Source: Deinococcus metallilatus (GTDB lineage Bacteria > Deinococcota > Deinococci > Deinococcales > Deinococcaceae). Taken from it: 64,000 nucleotides of DNA. Below are positions 36,293 through 44,639 of the stretch, one piece after another (within the stretch, counting starts at the first letter, position 1; every line of letters starts with the position of its first letter). The notes under the pieces were generated by a model, which saw nothing but the letters and a program-made list of their open reading frames with translations, ran no database searches and had not been told where the DNA came from. The stretch spans positions 336,001 to 400,000 of the forward strand of contig NZ_CP038511.1 in NCBI RefSeq assembly GCF_004758605.1, in the 5' to 3' direction. Made by a program: the position numbers and the translations under genes.

Positions 36293-37362
36293 CAGTCGTC
36301 GGTGTCGATGATCAGGTTCGTGACCGTCTCCAGGTGCCGTTCCGCGTCCCGGTACAGCCGCACGAGTTGCACCGCGCGCTCGGCATCCTCGGGCGTGTGG
36401 ATGCGGATCAGGAGGTTGTCCATGAAGCCCTCGGTCTGGGCCGCGAACTGCCAGGTTTCCTCTAGCCGTTCCTGTACAGCATTCAGGTACCCGCTGGCGG
36501 TCCGCCCACCCTGCCCGGAGAGGATCACGGTGGGGTGACGCCGAAACTCCCCGCGCGCACAGGTCGCCGCGAGGTCCTCGTCGCTGAGCAATTCGTACAC
36601 TGTCCGGTCGATCTCCCGCAGGGCGATCAGGGCCCCGGCGATGCTTGTTACCCGCTCCGCCCACAGCCCCGTGTGTTTCCCGGCAACTTCCCGCATCTCC
36701 CCGGGTGAGAGACGGTACTTCGTGCTCACGGCGGGCAGGGCCTCGGTCATCCCGATCAGCCGCAGCAGATCCCCCGGTGGCGCGCAGCGGCCCCGCGCCT
36801 CCGTCACCACTTCCGCCCGGGTGGGGGAACGGCCCAATGCCTTGCGCAGTTCAGCGTGGACGTCCTGCCAGAAGCCCTTGGCGCTGCCCTCGTGCTCGAA
36901 CATCTCCGCGTCCTCCAGGGCGTCGATGGCAGTGTACACGCTCCAGGTGCTGCGGGTGAACAAGCTGAGATGGGCGAGGATGCTGCCGAGCAGGTACGGG
37001 TGCAGTTGGTGCAGGGCTCGCCGGGCCCCGGTACACGAGAATGCGGCGCACTGCGGGGCGTGCACGAGGGTCAGGACGAGTTCGTGCACGCCGCGGGCTT
37101 CCTCCGCCTGCCCGCCCTCCCCGGTCTCCTCGTACCAGGTGAGGTGCAGGTTCCGCCAGCCGCACTCCAGGGCACCGGGGGTGCCGTTCACCCGCCGGAG
37201 GTAAGCGTGGATGGTCTCCCGCCGCTTGGGCGGCACAGCGGGGAGCAGCCCGAGTTCGATCAGGGTCGCCAGCAGGGGCAGAGCGCCCTCTAGCCGGGAC
37301 AGGGCACCAGCGTTCACCCGGGTAGCAGGGACATCTGATAAGGGCAGGCCGCTCAACGTCAA
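36292..37362 (-). CDS. PRTRC system protein F
   Basis: About 356 residues matching PRTRC-F: LHLTWYEETGE, HPYLLGSILAHLSLFTRSTWSVYTAIDALEDAEMFEHEG and a C-terminal HTPEDAERAVQLVRLYRDAERHLETVTNLI. The start is not settled: the frame is open to 37566, but that region is the shadow of the small gene at 37383-37610. The likely start is a TTG at 37362 or 37356, or a CTG next to the small gene's stop after GGAGGTG. Function is unknown. The protein is mostly helical and cytoplasmic. Confidence 0.75.
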   Translation of the reverse strand: MTLSGLPLSDVPATRVNAGALSRLEGALPLLATLIELGLLPAVPPKRRETIHAYLRRVNGTPGALECGWRNLHLTWYEETGEGGQAEEARGVHELVLTLVHAPQCAAFSCTGARRALHQLHPYLLGSILAHLSLFTRSTWSVYTAIDALEDAEMFEHEGSAKGFWQDVHAELRKALGRSPTRAEVVTEARGRCAPPGDLLRLIGMTEALPAVSTKYRLSPGEMREVAGKHTGLWAERVTSIAGALIALREIDRTVYELLSDEDLAATCARGEFRRHPTVILSGQGGRTASGYLNAVQERLEETWQFAAQTEGFMDNLLIRIHTPEDAERAVQLVRLYRDAERHLETVTNLIIDTDD

Positions 37363-37382
37363 CCGCGACAGGCTGAGCGGGC

Positions 37383-37610
37383 TCAGGGCAGCAGGGGCAC
37401 CTCCGGAGGCGAGAGGGGGAGCGGGGTCGAGTCGTGCCGGAGTCTCAGGAAGATCTGGCACAGCCGCTGGTGGCTGGAGGCGTCCTTCCCAGGGTCGAAG
37501 CGGCCGATGTGGGCGGGCAGGAGGGGTTGCCCCCTCACCCAGCCCGCCACCTGCTCGGGGGACCATGTCTTAGCCTTTGGTGCCGAGGCGCTTCTTGACG
37601 GTGTAGACAC
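37383..37610 (-). CDS. Small protein between PRTRC C and F
   Basis: Up to 75 residues. The core (TWSPEQVAGWVRGQPLLPAH, then IGRFDPGKDASSHQRLCQIFLRL) has nearly uniform G/C third positions and a natural composition, whereas the overlapping in-frame extension of F does not. The ATG at 37610 overlaps the end of C; a start inside the gene near 37540 is possible. It is not a named PRTRC component that I recognise. Confidence 0.6.
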   Translation of the reverse strand: MSTPSRSASAPKAKTWSPEQVAGWVRGQPLLPAHIGRFDPGKDASSHQRLCQIFLRLRHDSTPLPLSPPEVPLLP

Positions 37611-37791
37611 GCCGCCCCTCCTGAAGTTCGGGGCCTTCGACGACCGCCGTGGCGAGTTCGGGGGTGGTGAGGGCGTGGATCTTCACGACGTCCTCGACGC
37701 TGGCCGCAGGGTTGACGTCGGCGAGGTCGCGACCCTCGTAGACAATCTTGCGCTGGACTTCGGTCACGGTCACTTCATTGCTCTGGGTCAT
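37570..37791 (-). CDS. PRTRC system protein C
   Basis: A 73-residue protein: VQRKIVYEGRDLADVNPAAS, EDVVKIHALTTPELATAVVEGP, ending RLGTKG. This is the PRTRC-C pattern, a small beta-rich (beta-grasp-like) protein. The terminal Gly would be compatible with a ubiquitin-like substrate of the ThiF protein, which is speculation. The ATG at 37791 is preceded by AGGAAGG. Confidence 0.82.
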   Translation of the reverse strand: MTQSNEVTVTEVQRKIVYEGRDLADVNPAASVEDVVKIHALTTPELATAVVEGPELQEGRRVYTVKKRLGTKG

Positions 37792-37840
37792 GGGGCAACC
37801 TTCCTTTCGAGGAGCCCACCCCGGCGGGAGCCGGGGAGGG

Positions 37841-38284
37841 TCAAGGGCGTGGTTGGAAGAACGCGAGGAGGTCAAGGGCCAGCGCGGCACGGTCCCGGAT
37901 ACCGGCGTGGTTGCAGGCGTGGGTCAGGCGGGTGACGCTGCCTAGAACCTCGTGGGCGAGGGGAATTGCGCTCTGCTGAGGGGCACCGTGCTGAATCAGC
38001 AGCACCGCGAGGGCCTCGTGGGTGTCGGCGGCCGTCGCTGCGGGATCGCTCGTCGGTGCGCTGTTGGTGTGAAGCGTTTGCTTGGTGAACAGGAAGCGGC
38101 CGTGGAGGGTGGTGACGAGCAGGCCCCGGTGGGTCTCATCCATCCCGACAACATCAGAGAGCGGAAGGGTCTGGTCGGCGGGCAGGGTACCCAGGATCTG
38201 CCCGTCCTCGTTCAGGCGATGGCGGAAGGCGGGACGGAGTTGTAGGAGGGAGGTGGTGAGGCGGTCAGCGGCAGGTGCGTTCAT
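37841..38284 (-). CDS. Hypothetical protein within the PRTRC cassette
   Basis: A 147-residue soluble protein: N-terminal beta region (LNEDGQILGTLPADQTLPLSDVVG, VTTLHGRFLFTKQTL) and helical C-terminus (HEALAVLLIQHGAPQQ, ALALDLLAFFQPRP). It is not assignable to a named PRTRC family by eye. It lies between E and C with short gaps on both sides, so it is probably co-transcribed. Confidence 0.62.
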   Translation of the reverse strand: MNAPAADRLTTSLLQLRPAFRHRLNEDGQILGTLPADQTLPLSDVVGMDETHRGLLVTTLHGRFLFTKQTLHTNSAPTSDPAATAADTHEALAVLLIQHGAPQQSAIPLAHEVLGSVTRLTHACNHAGIRDRAALALDLLAFFQPRP

Positions 38285-38340
38285 TCAGGGCTCCTGGCAG
38301 GGCAGGCCCCCAGGCCGTGGACTGGGGGTGGAGGAGCGGT

Positions 38341-39420
38341 TCAGAACAAGCCCGGAGCGCTGGCCTTTTTGAGGACGAAGGCCGTCTTGGTTTCCTTGCC
38401 GGGCTTCACGCTCAGCTTCTGGGTCTGGGCCTCGTAGCCCTGGGCGTCGAGGCTGAGGGCGTACTCCCCGGCAGGCAGGGCCGTCTTCTTCCCGGCCTGG
38501 AAGGGATGGGGCTTCCCTCCCCCGTCGGTGAGGACGAGCGTGGTGTCCCTGGGTGAGACCTCGACGGTGAGGTGCCCTCCCTGGCTGGCTGGCGTGGCGG
38601 GCTTACTTGAGGCGGCCCTCAGTTTGGCTGTATTCTGGGTCGCCTGGCGGTGCGCCTCCGCAGCCGCCCGGACAGTCGCGGCGTAGTGCGCCGTCTCCCG
38701 GGCGACGCTGCGGCCCTGCCGGTACTCCTCGAGCTTCACGCCAAGCTGGGTGTCGAGTGCGCTCGGGGCTCCCTTGACTTGCAAGGGTACTGCCGTGCTG
38801 TGCGGCTCGTCCTTGATCGGGGTGGGCTGGACGGTCACGAGGAGTGCATCCCCCACACGGGCAAGGATCAGGCTGAGGGTCTCCCCTGCCCCGAGGGTGC
38901 TCGCGAGCTGGCTGATCAGCCCGGCGCCCAGCGTCCCTTCCGGCCAGGTCACGGGTAGGCTGGTCTCCGGGACGTTGGAAGCAGGGTCCAGTCCCTCTGC
39001 GCCAGCGTCGTCTGCTGCCGGGTCCACGTCCTCGGCAGTCTCGCCCAGTTCAGTTTCACCCTCCTCGCTTTCCTCCCCGTCCTCCAGGCCCAGCGTGTCG
39101 TCGGTGGTGACCGGTTCAGGCGTCATCTCCTGATGGTCAAGCGCCTCGTCCACGGCCCCTTGCTCGGCACTGGCGACGGGGACGAAGGGCAGGTTGACTG
39201 GGTGGGAGAGGGCCTGCACGTCGGCGAGGAGCCGCTCGGCCGCCGGGACGTGTTCTTTGGCGTCCTGGTTCTGCTTAAAGAGCCCGACCGCTTCCTCGTA
39301 CAGGTCGGGGTGCTGCCCGTGGAGGCGGGCCATTTCCCGCTTGAGGTCATCGTGGACGTCTTGCAGGGTGCGCCGGGGTTCGTCGAAGGGGAGCAGCGGA
39401 GCGGTGTTGCCCTGGGTCAT
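38341..39420 (-). CDS. PRTRC system protein E with acidic insert and C-terminal PEGA-like domain
   Basis: A 359-residue protein. Residues of about 1-85 are helical and charged, and about 85-150 are a low-complexity acidic stretch (DGEESEEGETELGETAEDV). About 160-250 are the PRTRC-E core (LISQLASTLGAGETLSLIL, VTVQPTPIKDE, PLQVKGAPSALDTQLGVKLEEY). The last about 75 residues form a PEGA-like beta domain (LPAGEYALSLDAQGYEAQTQKLSVKPG). Usual PRTRC-E proteins are shorter, so both the acidic insert and the PEGA-like tail are additions. It heads the cassette. Confidence 0.75.
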   Translation of the reverse strand: MTQGNTAPLLPFDEPRRTLQDVHDDLKREMARLHGQHPDLYEEAVGLFKQNQDAKEHVPAAERLLADVQALSHPVNLPFVPVASAEQGAVDEALDHQEMTPEPVTTDDTLGLEDGEESEEGETELGETAEDVDPAADDAGAEGLDPASNVPETSLPVTWPEGTLGAGLISQLASTLGAGETLSLILARVGDALLVTVQPTPIKDEPHSTAVPLQVKGAPSALDTQLGVKLEEYRQGRSVARETAHYAATVRAAAEAHRQATQNTAKLRAASSKPATPASQGGHLTVEVSPRDTTLVLTDGGGKPHPFQAGKKTALPAGEYALSLDAQGYEAQTQKLSVKPGKETKTAFVLKKASAPGLF

Positions 39421-39486
39421 GGTTGGAAACCTCCGCCGCCCGCCCCACCGCGTCAGCGGTGAGGGTTAGGCCGATCCGGGAGGTGC

Positions 39487-39717
39487 TCAGGTGGCTGGCG
39501 GGGACGTCACCGGGAGCGCTCCGGCAGTGATTCCGGCCAGGATCACGCAGGTACGGGTGTAGTCCACGCGGCGCAGAGGACCGTCCCAGCCCAGGAAGTG
39601 GTGGCGCGGGACCTCCGTTCCTGGCGACTCTGCTTCCTGCCGAGGCCGAGTCGGATCGGCCGGGAGCCTGACGAGCGCCGAGCGGAGGCAGGCCAGGAGG
39701 GTGTTCCCTGCCCGCAG
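39487..39717 (-). CDS. Possible small ORF after the helicase gene
   Basis: Seventy-six codons follow the helicase TGA in the same frame, starting CTG-CGG and ending at TGA 39487. Most third positions are G/C, and the product (LRAGNTLLACLRSALVRLP, HHFLGWDGPLRRVDYTR) looks protein-like. There is no ATG. CTG initiation coupled to the helicase stop (GGTGAG 4 nt upstream) or decay of a longer helicase C-terminus are the options. Confidence 0.35.
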   Translation of the reverse strand: MRAGNTLLACLRSALVRLPADPTRPRQEAESPGTEVPRHHFLGWDGPLRRVDYTRTCVILAGITAGALPVTSPPAT

Positions 39718-39720
39718 GTC

Positions 39721-41376
39721 TCACCCGCCCTCCCGTGCCCGCACTCCCGCCGGGATGGGGCTGTGCTCGGCGTCCACGAAGAACAGGTCCCGCCTGCTGC
39801 GGGTGAAGGCGACGAACTGGAGACACCGCTCGGCCTGGAGCGCCTGCGGCGTCCTGGCCTTGGGGTGAGGCAGCAGAGCGGGCTCCAGGATGAACACGCG
39901 TTCGGCCTCCTGTCCCTTGGCACGGTGGACCGTGCTCAGGACGACGCTGCGCTCCGGGTCGCCTTGAAACAGCAGTCGGATGTCGGCGACGAGTTGCCCC
40001 AGCGTCTGGGCGCCCCCGGCATCGAGCACCCGCGTGATCGCCGAGAGCCGGTCGGCCAGTCCGGCCAGGCGCAACCCCGGATCACGGCCCTCGCGCTCGG
40101 CCTCCCGGGTGAGTTGCTCGGCGAGGAAGGTGGCATACCCATTGAGCCGCCCCGTGATGTCGGTGAGCGGGAGGCGGTCCTGAACCTGGTCGCGCTGGGG
40201 CTCCACGCCGTCGAAGGTGGCCGCGTCACGGGCGAAGGCGACCAGGCTGCGGGCGAGGTCTCGTCCCCGGACGATGGCGGGGATGCCCGCGGCCACCAGC
40301 CGGTAACACCAGTCGGCGAGCGGCGCGTTCGTGCGACAGAGCACCAGGTCGCCGGGCCTCGCCAGCGCAAGGAACTCCTCGCCGCTGAGATCATCGAGGG
40401 TGCCCCCCGGTGCGCCCGGGGCGGCTTCGAGGGCTTGGCCGAAGGGTTGGGCGAGTGCAACGTGCCGCCAGGGGCAGCGGTAGGTGATCGACAGCGGCCG
40501 CCGCATGGCCCCGAACAGTTCGGTGAAGTGGCGCATGCTGTCCTGATCGGCGCCGTTGAAGCCGTAGATGCTCTGCGACGGGTCCCCGACGCCGACCACC
40601 CGGGTGTGCTCGTCGGTGGCCGCCTGCAGGAGGGCCAGTTGTGCACGGGAGAGGTCCTGAAGCTCGTCGACCAGCAGGAAGCGGTACGGCGTGCTCAGGC
40701 GCCAGCCGAACACTCCTGGCGCGAGCACCTGGTCGAGAAAGCTCAAGACCTGCCCGTCCTGCAACAGCTTCAGGCCTCGCCGCAGCACCTTCAGGGTCAG
40801 GGTGTGCAGCGCCGTCTCCGCGCCGAGGATCGGGGCGTCCACGGCGTCCATCGCCTCGGCCCAATCCTGCAGCTGGGGCTCCAACCCCAGGGCGTGCCCG
40901 ACATGCAGTTCGACGCAGGCGCCCAGCCGCTCGGTGAGCTCTCGCCGGGCGGCGGGCGAGGCGACCCGGGCTTCGCAGACGATCTCGCGAATGAGGTCGT
41001 CGTACTTGCGCGGCTCGAACTTCAGGCCGCTGAGGTTCTGGGTACAGATCAGGTGCCCCAGGCTGCTGACGGTGCGCACGTCGAACTCGGGTGGGATGAC
41101 CTTCTTGAGGGTCCCCACGATGTCCTTGTTGAAGGCGAGGAAGGCGGCCTTCTCCCCTGCCGGGAGCAACCCCAGTTCCAGGATCAGGGCGGCGATCATC
41201 TCCAGCAGGGCGGTCTTGCCGCTGCCCGGCCCGGCCTCCACGGTGACGGCGCGGACACCCTGGGCGACGTCTTCGAGGATGGTCCGCTGGTAGGTGCTGG
41301 GGGTGCGCTTCTGCCGGACGGTGGTCTTGGCGCCACGGCGGACCGTTTCGAGGTGGTCGAAGAGGGTCTGGTTCAC
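39721..41376 (-). CDS. UvrD/Rep-like SF1 DNA helicase
   Basis: A 551-residue SF1A helicase with motif Ia/Walker A GPGSGKT (near residue 51), Walker B LLVDELQDLS, motif III GVGDPSQSIYGFNGAD, motif IV ITYRCPWRH, motif V VVLSTVHRAKGQEA and motif VI FVAFTRSRRDL. All key residues are present although it is shorter than UvrD (about 720 aa). It starts 12 bp after the stop of the preceding gene. In mobile elements such helicases serve plasmid replication or defence; no nuclease partner is visible here. Confidence 0.88.
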   Translation of the reverse strand: MNQTLFDHLETVRRGAKTTVRQKRTPSTYQRTILEDVAQGVRAVTVEAGPGSGKTALLEMIAALILELGLLPAGEKAAFLAFNKDIVGTLKKVIPPEFDVRTVSSLGHLICTQNLSGLKFEPRKYDDLIREIVCEARVASPAARRELTERLGACVELHVGHALGLEPQLQDWAEAMDAVDAPILGAETALHTLTLKVLRRGLKLLQDGQVLSFLDQVLAPGVFGWRLSTPYRFLLVDELQDLSRAQLALLQAATDEHTRVVGVGDPSQSIYGFNGADQDSMRHFTELFGAMRRPLSITYRCPWRHVALAQPFGQALEAAPGAPGGTLDDLSGEEFLALARPGDLVLCRTNAPLADWCYRLVAAGIPAIVRGRDLARSLVAFARDAATFDGVEPQRDQVQDRLPLTDITGRLNGYATFLAEQLTREAEREGRDPGLRLAGLADRLSAITRVLDAGGAQTLGQLVADIRLLFQGDPERSVVLSTVHRAKGQEAERVFILEPALLPHPKARTPQALQAERCLQFVAFTRSRRDLFFVDAEHSPIPAGVRAREGG

Positions 41377-41388
41377 GGCCCACCTCCC

Positions 41389-41922
41389 TCAGGGGGACGC
41401 AAGGTCGAGCTGGCTTTCGATCTGACCTGGGTCGCCCTGGACGTCCAGCAGTTGCAGGCCGCCCAGCAGGCGGGCGAGCTGGCGTTCCTGGCGGGTGCGC
41501 AGGGCCGTCAGGACCAGGTGCAGGTCGGGGCCGAGGGTCAGCGAGAAGCAGCGCACCAGCAACACCTGCCCACCGTGGGGAAACGCCTGGGCGCCGGGGT
41601 AGGTCCGGAGCGCCTCCTGGACCTGTGGCCAGGCAGCGGGTGGGGCGCGGACCGCAACTTCGGTGTGCAGGGTGAGCCCGAGCAAACCAGGAGCACCGAC
41701 CTGCTGGAGGAGGCCCTGCCGGTAGCGCAGAACTTGGCCGTGGAGGGTGAGGTGGTCGCCTTCGCCGGGCGGTCGTGGCTGGGCAGCGAGCACGATCTGC
41801 TCTCCGTGGTTTGAGGAGAGGCGCTGCCAGGCGTCGGCCGGGTCGCGGGGACGTTCGACGAGGGTGACGGCCTGCCAGGGGGTGCCCTGGTACAGCACGG
41901 CGAGTGGAACAGGTGGTGGCAT
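41389..41922 (-). CDS. Hypothetical protein upstream of the helicase
   Basis: A 177-residue soluble protein: VLYQGTPWQAVTLVERPRDP, HGEQIVLAAQPRPPGEGDHL, LLGLTLHTEVAV, unrecognised. It is Gln- and Leu-rich with alternating beta strands. The 12-bp spacing to the helicase suggests a joint transcript. The frame upstream to 42122 also looks partly coding but is not continuous with it. Confidence 0.58.
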   Translation of the reverse strand: MPPPVPLAVLYQGTPWQAVTLVERPRDPADAWQRLSSNHGEQIVLAAQPRPPGEGDHLTLHGQVLRYRQGLLQQVGAPGLLGLTLHTEVAVRAPPAAWPQVQEALRTYPGAQAFPHGGQVLLVRCFSLTLGPDLHLVLTALRTRQERQLARLLGGLQLLDVQGDPGQIESQLDLASP

Positions 41923-42093
41923 GGCCGGGAGAGCCCCGGGTCGTCCCGGGGAGGGTCCACTGCGGCGTGGGCCGGTGGGTTGAACTCACGGGAAGGCATG
42001 GCGGCCTTGATGACGTGGAGAGGCGTGGCCTCCTGGGCGAGCAGTGTGGCGACGGAGGACAGGGCTGGAGGGCGGCGGTCTAGGTCAGGCGTT

Positions 42094-42109
42094 TTTACAA
42101 CACTGTAAA
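42094..42109 (-). promoter_or_regulatory. Inverted repeat TTTAC-N6-GTAAA upstream of the helicase operon
   Basis: On the minus strand it reads TTTACAGTGTTGTAAA. The same motif, 13 of 16 bases identical, lies at 43339-43354 upstream of the recombinase-like gene. It is a likely shared operator. The 427 bp between 41923 and 42349 hold no other clear feature, apart from a weak minus-strand frame beginning at 42122. Confidence 0.55.
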
Positions 42110-42349
42110 TGAACTGAAGCATTGGCTCTGCATCCACCCATGTAACGGTCACCCAGTGAGCAGGTAGCAAAACGAGTCCCGGCCCAAGCCTGTGCTACCC
42201 TCCCGGTGGAACCACCATCCACCGCCCGCGCCGGGGCCAAACAGGGGGCAAACACCAGCGGCATCAGGAGAGTTCTGTCGTCTCGCCACACAGGGCGTGG
42301 AACGAATACCGGCGCACCACGCTCACTTCATGTGTAAGGAGAGATCGAC

Positions 42350-43195
42350 ATGCTGATGCTCGAGATGACGGGCGCCCTGGCGGGAGCTATACAGCGCTAT
42401 GGTCGACAGGCCATCCAGGCGGATCTGAAAGTGAAGCGCGTGACCGCACTCAACGCGGCCGCTATTCTGCTTGGTTACCAGGACCACCGTCAGGCCCGTT
42501 CGGAAGTCTTGAGGGGTGACGAGCCCTGCTTACCCCTCAGGCGGTACGGCCGGACCTATATGGAGCGCGCGCAGCACGCTCTGGATGAGCTGCTCGACAA
42601 ACATAATTTACCTGCGGCAGCATCTGATGACGTTGGCAGATTCGCCAGGCAGATGCTTATCGAGCACGATTACGCGTTATGTGAATTGCTGGGTGGTGAA
42701 CCGGTCCTTACTCAGGTACTTGATGCCGGGATGAACACTGTTGTGGCTGACCCCCGTATGTGGGTCAGTACCGCGTTACAGCGTGTCCTGACATGCGAGT
42801 TGAGCAGCCGTTATGGTGGAAGGTTCGGCATGATAGACCATGCTGGCCTCTACCAGGCAGGTTTACCAGACGAACACCGTTTGCATGACGGAGGGCTGAA
42901 ATTCAGCCTGAGACCCCTTCGTCCCAATATCTTTTACCGGGCGCGGGTCGATTTCACCTGTGAACGAATTGCTCTGCCGATCATGACCGAGGCTGTCCTC
43001 GCGGAGTATGACAGCTACATGCTGAGCCTGTGCGCGAGCGTCCACGCCGTCTTCCCGACGGCGCCCGAGCAGGCGGTGGAACAATGGACAAGTCTGCCGG
43101 GCCACCGTGGCTGGTCGGGGAGCCGTCAAAAGCCTTACGCCCTGATCGTGGTCAGGAGTGGGCGCGTGGCGGTGGACATGGCGAATTTGGGCTGA
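42350..43195 (+). CDS. Hypothetical protein of mobile-element type
   Basis: A 281-residue soluble protein. The N-terminus VTALNAAAILLGYQDHRQARSE carries the LGY-x-x-H helix common in plasmid-borne proteins. The rest (FARQMLIEHDYALCELLGGEP, CELSSRYGGRFGMIDHAGLY) is unrecognised. AAGGAGA lies 8 nt before the ATG. Codon use is less G/C-rich at third positions than in the core genes, a sign of transfer. A very strong terminator follows. Confidence 0.62.
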   Translation: MLMLEMTGALAGAIQRYGRQAIQADLKVKRVTALNAAAILLGYQDHRQARSEVLRGDEPCLPLRRYGRTYMERAQHALDELLDKHNLPAAASDDVGRFARQMLIEHDYALCELLGGEPVLTQVLDAGMNTVVADPRMWVSTALQRVLTCELSSRYGGRFGMIDHAGLYQAGLPDEHRLHDGGLKFSLRPLRPNIFYRARVDFTCERIALPIMTEAVLAEYDSYMLSLCASVHAVFPTAPEQAVEQWTSLPGHRGWSGSRQKPYALIVVRSGRVAVDMANLG

Positions 43196-43217
43196 AAACC
43201 CTCCTGGTGCACCATTC

Positions 43218-43256
43218 AACAACTCCTTGAGGCCGACAAGGCCTCAAGGAGTTGTT
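43218..43256 (+). terminator. Strong terminator
   Basis: A perfect 17-bp stem with the 5-nt loop GACAA, 22 bp after the stop at 43195. Confidence 0.85.
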
Positions 43257-43338
43257 GTCCAGGCTGTGTCTGCTTGCGCCCTAGAGCTCAGGTAAGGCAC
43301 ATTCATACGAGTGCGGAGTACTGTCTCTCCCTGTCTCA

Positions 43339-43354
43339 TTTACAGTACAGTAAA
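43339..43354 (+). promoter_or_regulatory. Inverted repeat TTTAC-N6-GTAAA upstream of the recombinase-like gene
   Basis: TTTACAGTACAGTAAA lies 18 bp before the ATG at 43373, just upstream of the ribosome site AGGAGG. It matches the element at 42094-42109, so one repressor could bind both. Confidence 0.55.
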
Positions 43355-43372
43355 GAATCAGGAGGTTGGAGC

Positions 43373-44227
43373 ATGCACCCCGACGACGAGCGCGCCCTCA
43401 AGCTCACCCAGGCCTTCCGCCGCCACGACCTCGAACCCATCTTGGGGTTGATCGGTGACGCCCTCCAACGCCCCCGCGACCAGGCCCGCAGCAACCTCCT
43501 CCCCATCTTCGAGCACGCCCGACACGACGGCATCGACTTGTTACATCCCCCTGCACACTTCCACACCTGGCTGCGCACTCCCCTCCTCCAGGCCCGCCGT
43601 CGCGCCGGTCCAGTCCGTCCCAACACCGTCATCACCCGTCTGAGCACCCTCATCGCCCTCTACGACCGCCTCATCGATGAGGGCGTCCTGACCGAGAACC
43701 CCGCCCGCGGCTACCCCGCCCCCAGCGCCGAGCACAAGGACGCCCCACTCCCCACACCCTCTGACATCCAGCGGCTCCTCGCCGAGGCCCGTGAGCAGGA
43801 CCGCGAACTTTTCGCCGCCCTCACCCTGATGTACCGGCACGCCTTCCAGCTCAAGGAACTCCTCGCCTTGCGCTGGAGTGCCCTGGACTTCAGCCGCGGC
43901 GAGTTGCTGCGGGCCCGAACGGTGTCCTCCCTCTCTCCGGAAGCGATGCAGGCCCTCCAGCCACTGCTCAAACAAGCTGGGGGTCCCCTGCATGCCCCGG
44001 AGCAGGCCGAGCGGGTCTTCTCCTACACCAGCCCGGATGACATCCGCCTGAAGATGTGGCGCCTCTGCAAGGCCGCCAACCTCGCCAGCATCAGCCCCAG
44101 CGAGTTGCGCAAGGCGGCTCTGCGCGACCACCCGCCGACACGGGAAGGAACAGGCTACAGTCATCCTCAGGCCCACCAGCGCGCCCTGAAATACGCGCAG
44201 CAGGTGGCTGAAAAGGCCCAGGTGTAG
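43373..44227 (+). CDS. Tyrosine-recombinase-like protein with altered catalytic residues
   Basis: A 284-residue protein with the two-domain layout of XerC/D: an N-terminal SAM-like domain (RPNTVITRLSTLIALYDRLIDEGVLTENPARG) and a C-terminal core. The helix that normally reads GLR-x-x-E reads AFQLKELLALRWSALDF, with Gln for the first catalytic Arg. The HxLR motif reads SELRKAALRDH, with Ser for His. The C-terminal end (QRALKYAQQ) has no convincing GH-x-x-x-x-T-Y box. It probably binds DNA without recombining it. AGGAGG precedes the ATG by 7 nt. Confidence 0.72.
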   Translation: MHPDDERALKLTQAFRRHDLEPILGLIGDALQRPRDQARSNLLPIFEHARHDGIDLLHPPAHFHTWLRTPLLQARRRAGPVRPNTVITRLSTLIALYDRLIDEGVLTENPARGYPAPSAEHKDAPLPTPSDIQRLLAEAREQDRELFAALTLMYRHAFQLKELLALRWSALDFSRGELLRARTVSSLSPEAMQALQPLLKQAGGPLHAPEQAERVFSYTSPDDIRLKMWRLCKAANLASISPSELRKAALRDHPPTREGTGYSHPQAHQRALKYAQQVAEKAQV

Positions 44228-44228
44228 C

Positions 44229-44639
44229 ATGACCGTCTTACCCCTTTCCCCTCCCCCGCATGCCCATAACCAGCAAACCTTCGAGACTTGCATCGCGCTC
44301 ACCCTCCAGATCGTTGCCACCCTGGAATTCGCTCCCGTCCTTGGACGCGACCGGCCCACGCGGGAGATGATCCTCGCCTTTGCAGTACAGGCCGAGCGCC
44401 ACGCTGGGATGCTGGCTGTGCTCGCCGGGTTTCCGGACACGGACGTCCAGGCCGCTGGGCACCACTGGTACGTCAACCTTTCCGCGCAGCGTGACGAACC
44501 CGTGCAGGTCGCTTACCACGCTCTGCACGCGGCGGCTTACCTCGGCCTGGACGGGGGCGCCACCACCGGGACCCTCCTGGCCGCCGTCGCCCACGCCCTG
44601 CGCGTCCTTGCCGAGCGGGAAGGCACCCTCACGAACTGA
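44229..44639 (+). CDS. Hypothetical helical protein coupled to the recombinase-like gene
   Basis: A 136-residue Ala-rich helical protein (ETCIALTLQIVATLEF, EMILAFAVQAERHAGMLAVLAG, ALHAAAYLGLDGG), unrecognised. It starts 1 nt after the preceding stop, so it is translated with it. Confidence 0.55.
   Translation: MTVLPLSPPPHAHNQQTFETCIALTLQIVATLEFAPVLGRDRPTREMILAFAVQAERHAGMLAVLAGFPDTDVQAAGHHWYVNLSAQRDEPVQVAYHALHAAAYLGLDGGATTGTLLAAVAHALRVLAEREGTLTN

Noticed and set aside
39598..41814. A 738-codon plus-strand frame
   Set aside because: Antisense to the SF1 helicase, whose seven motifs are complete.
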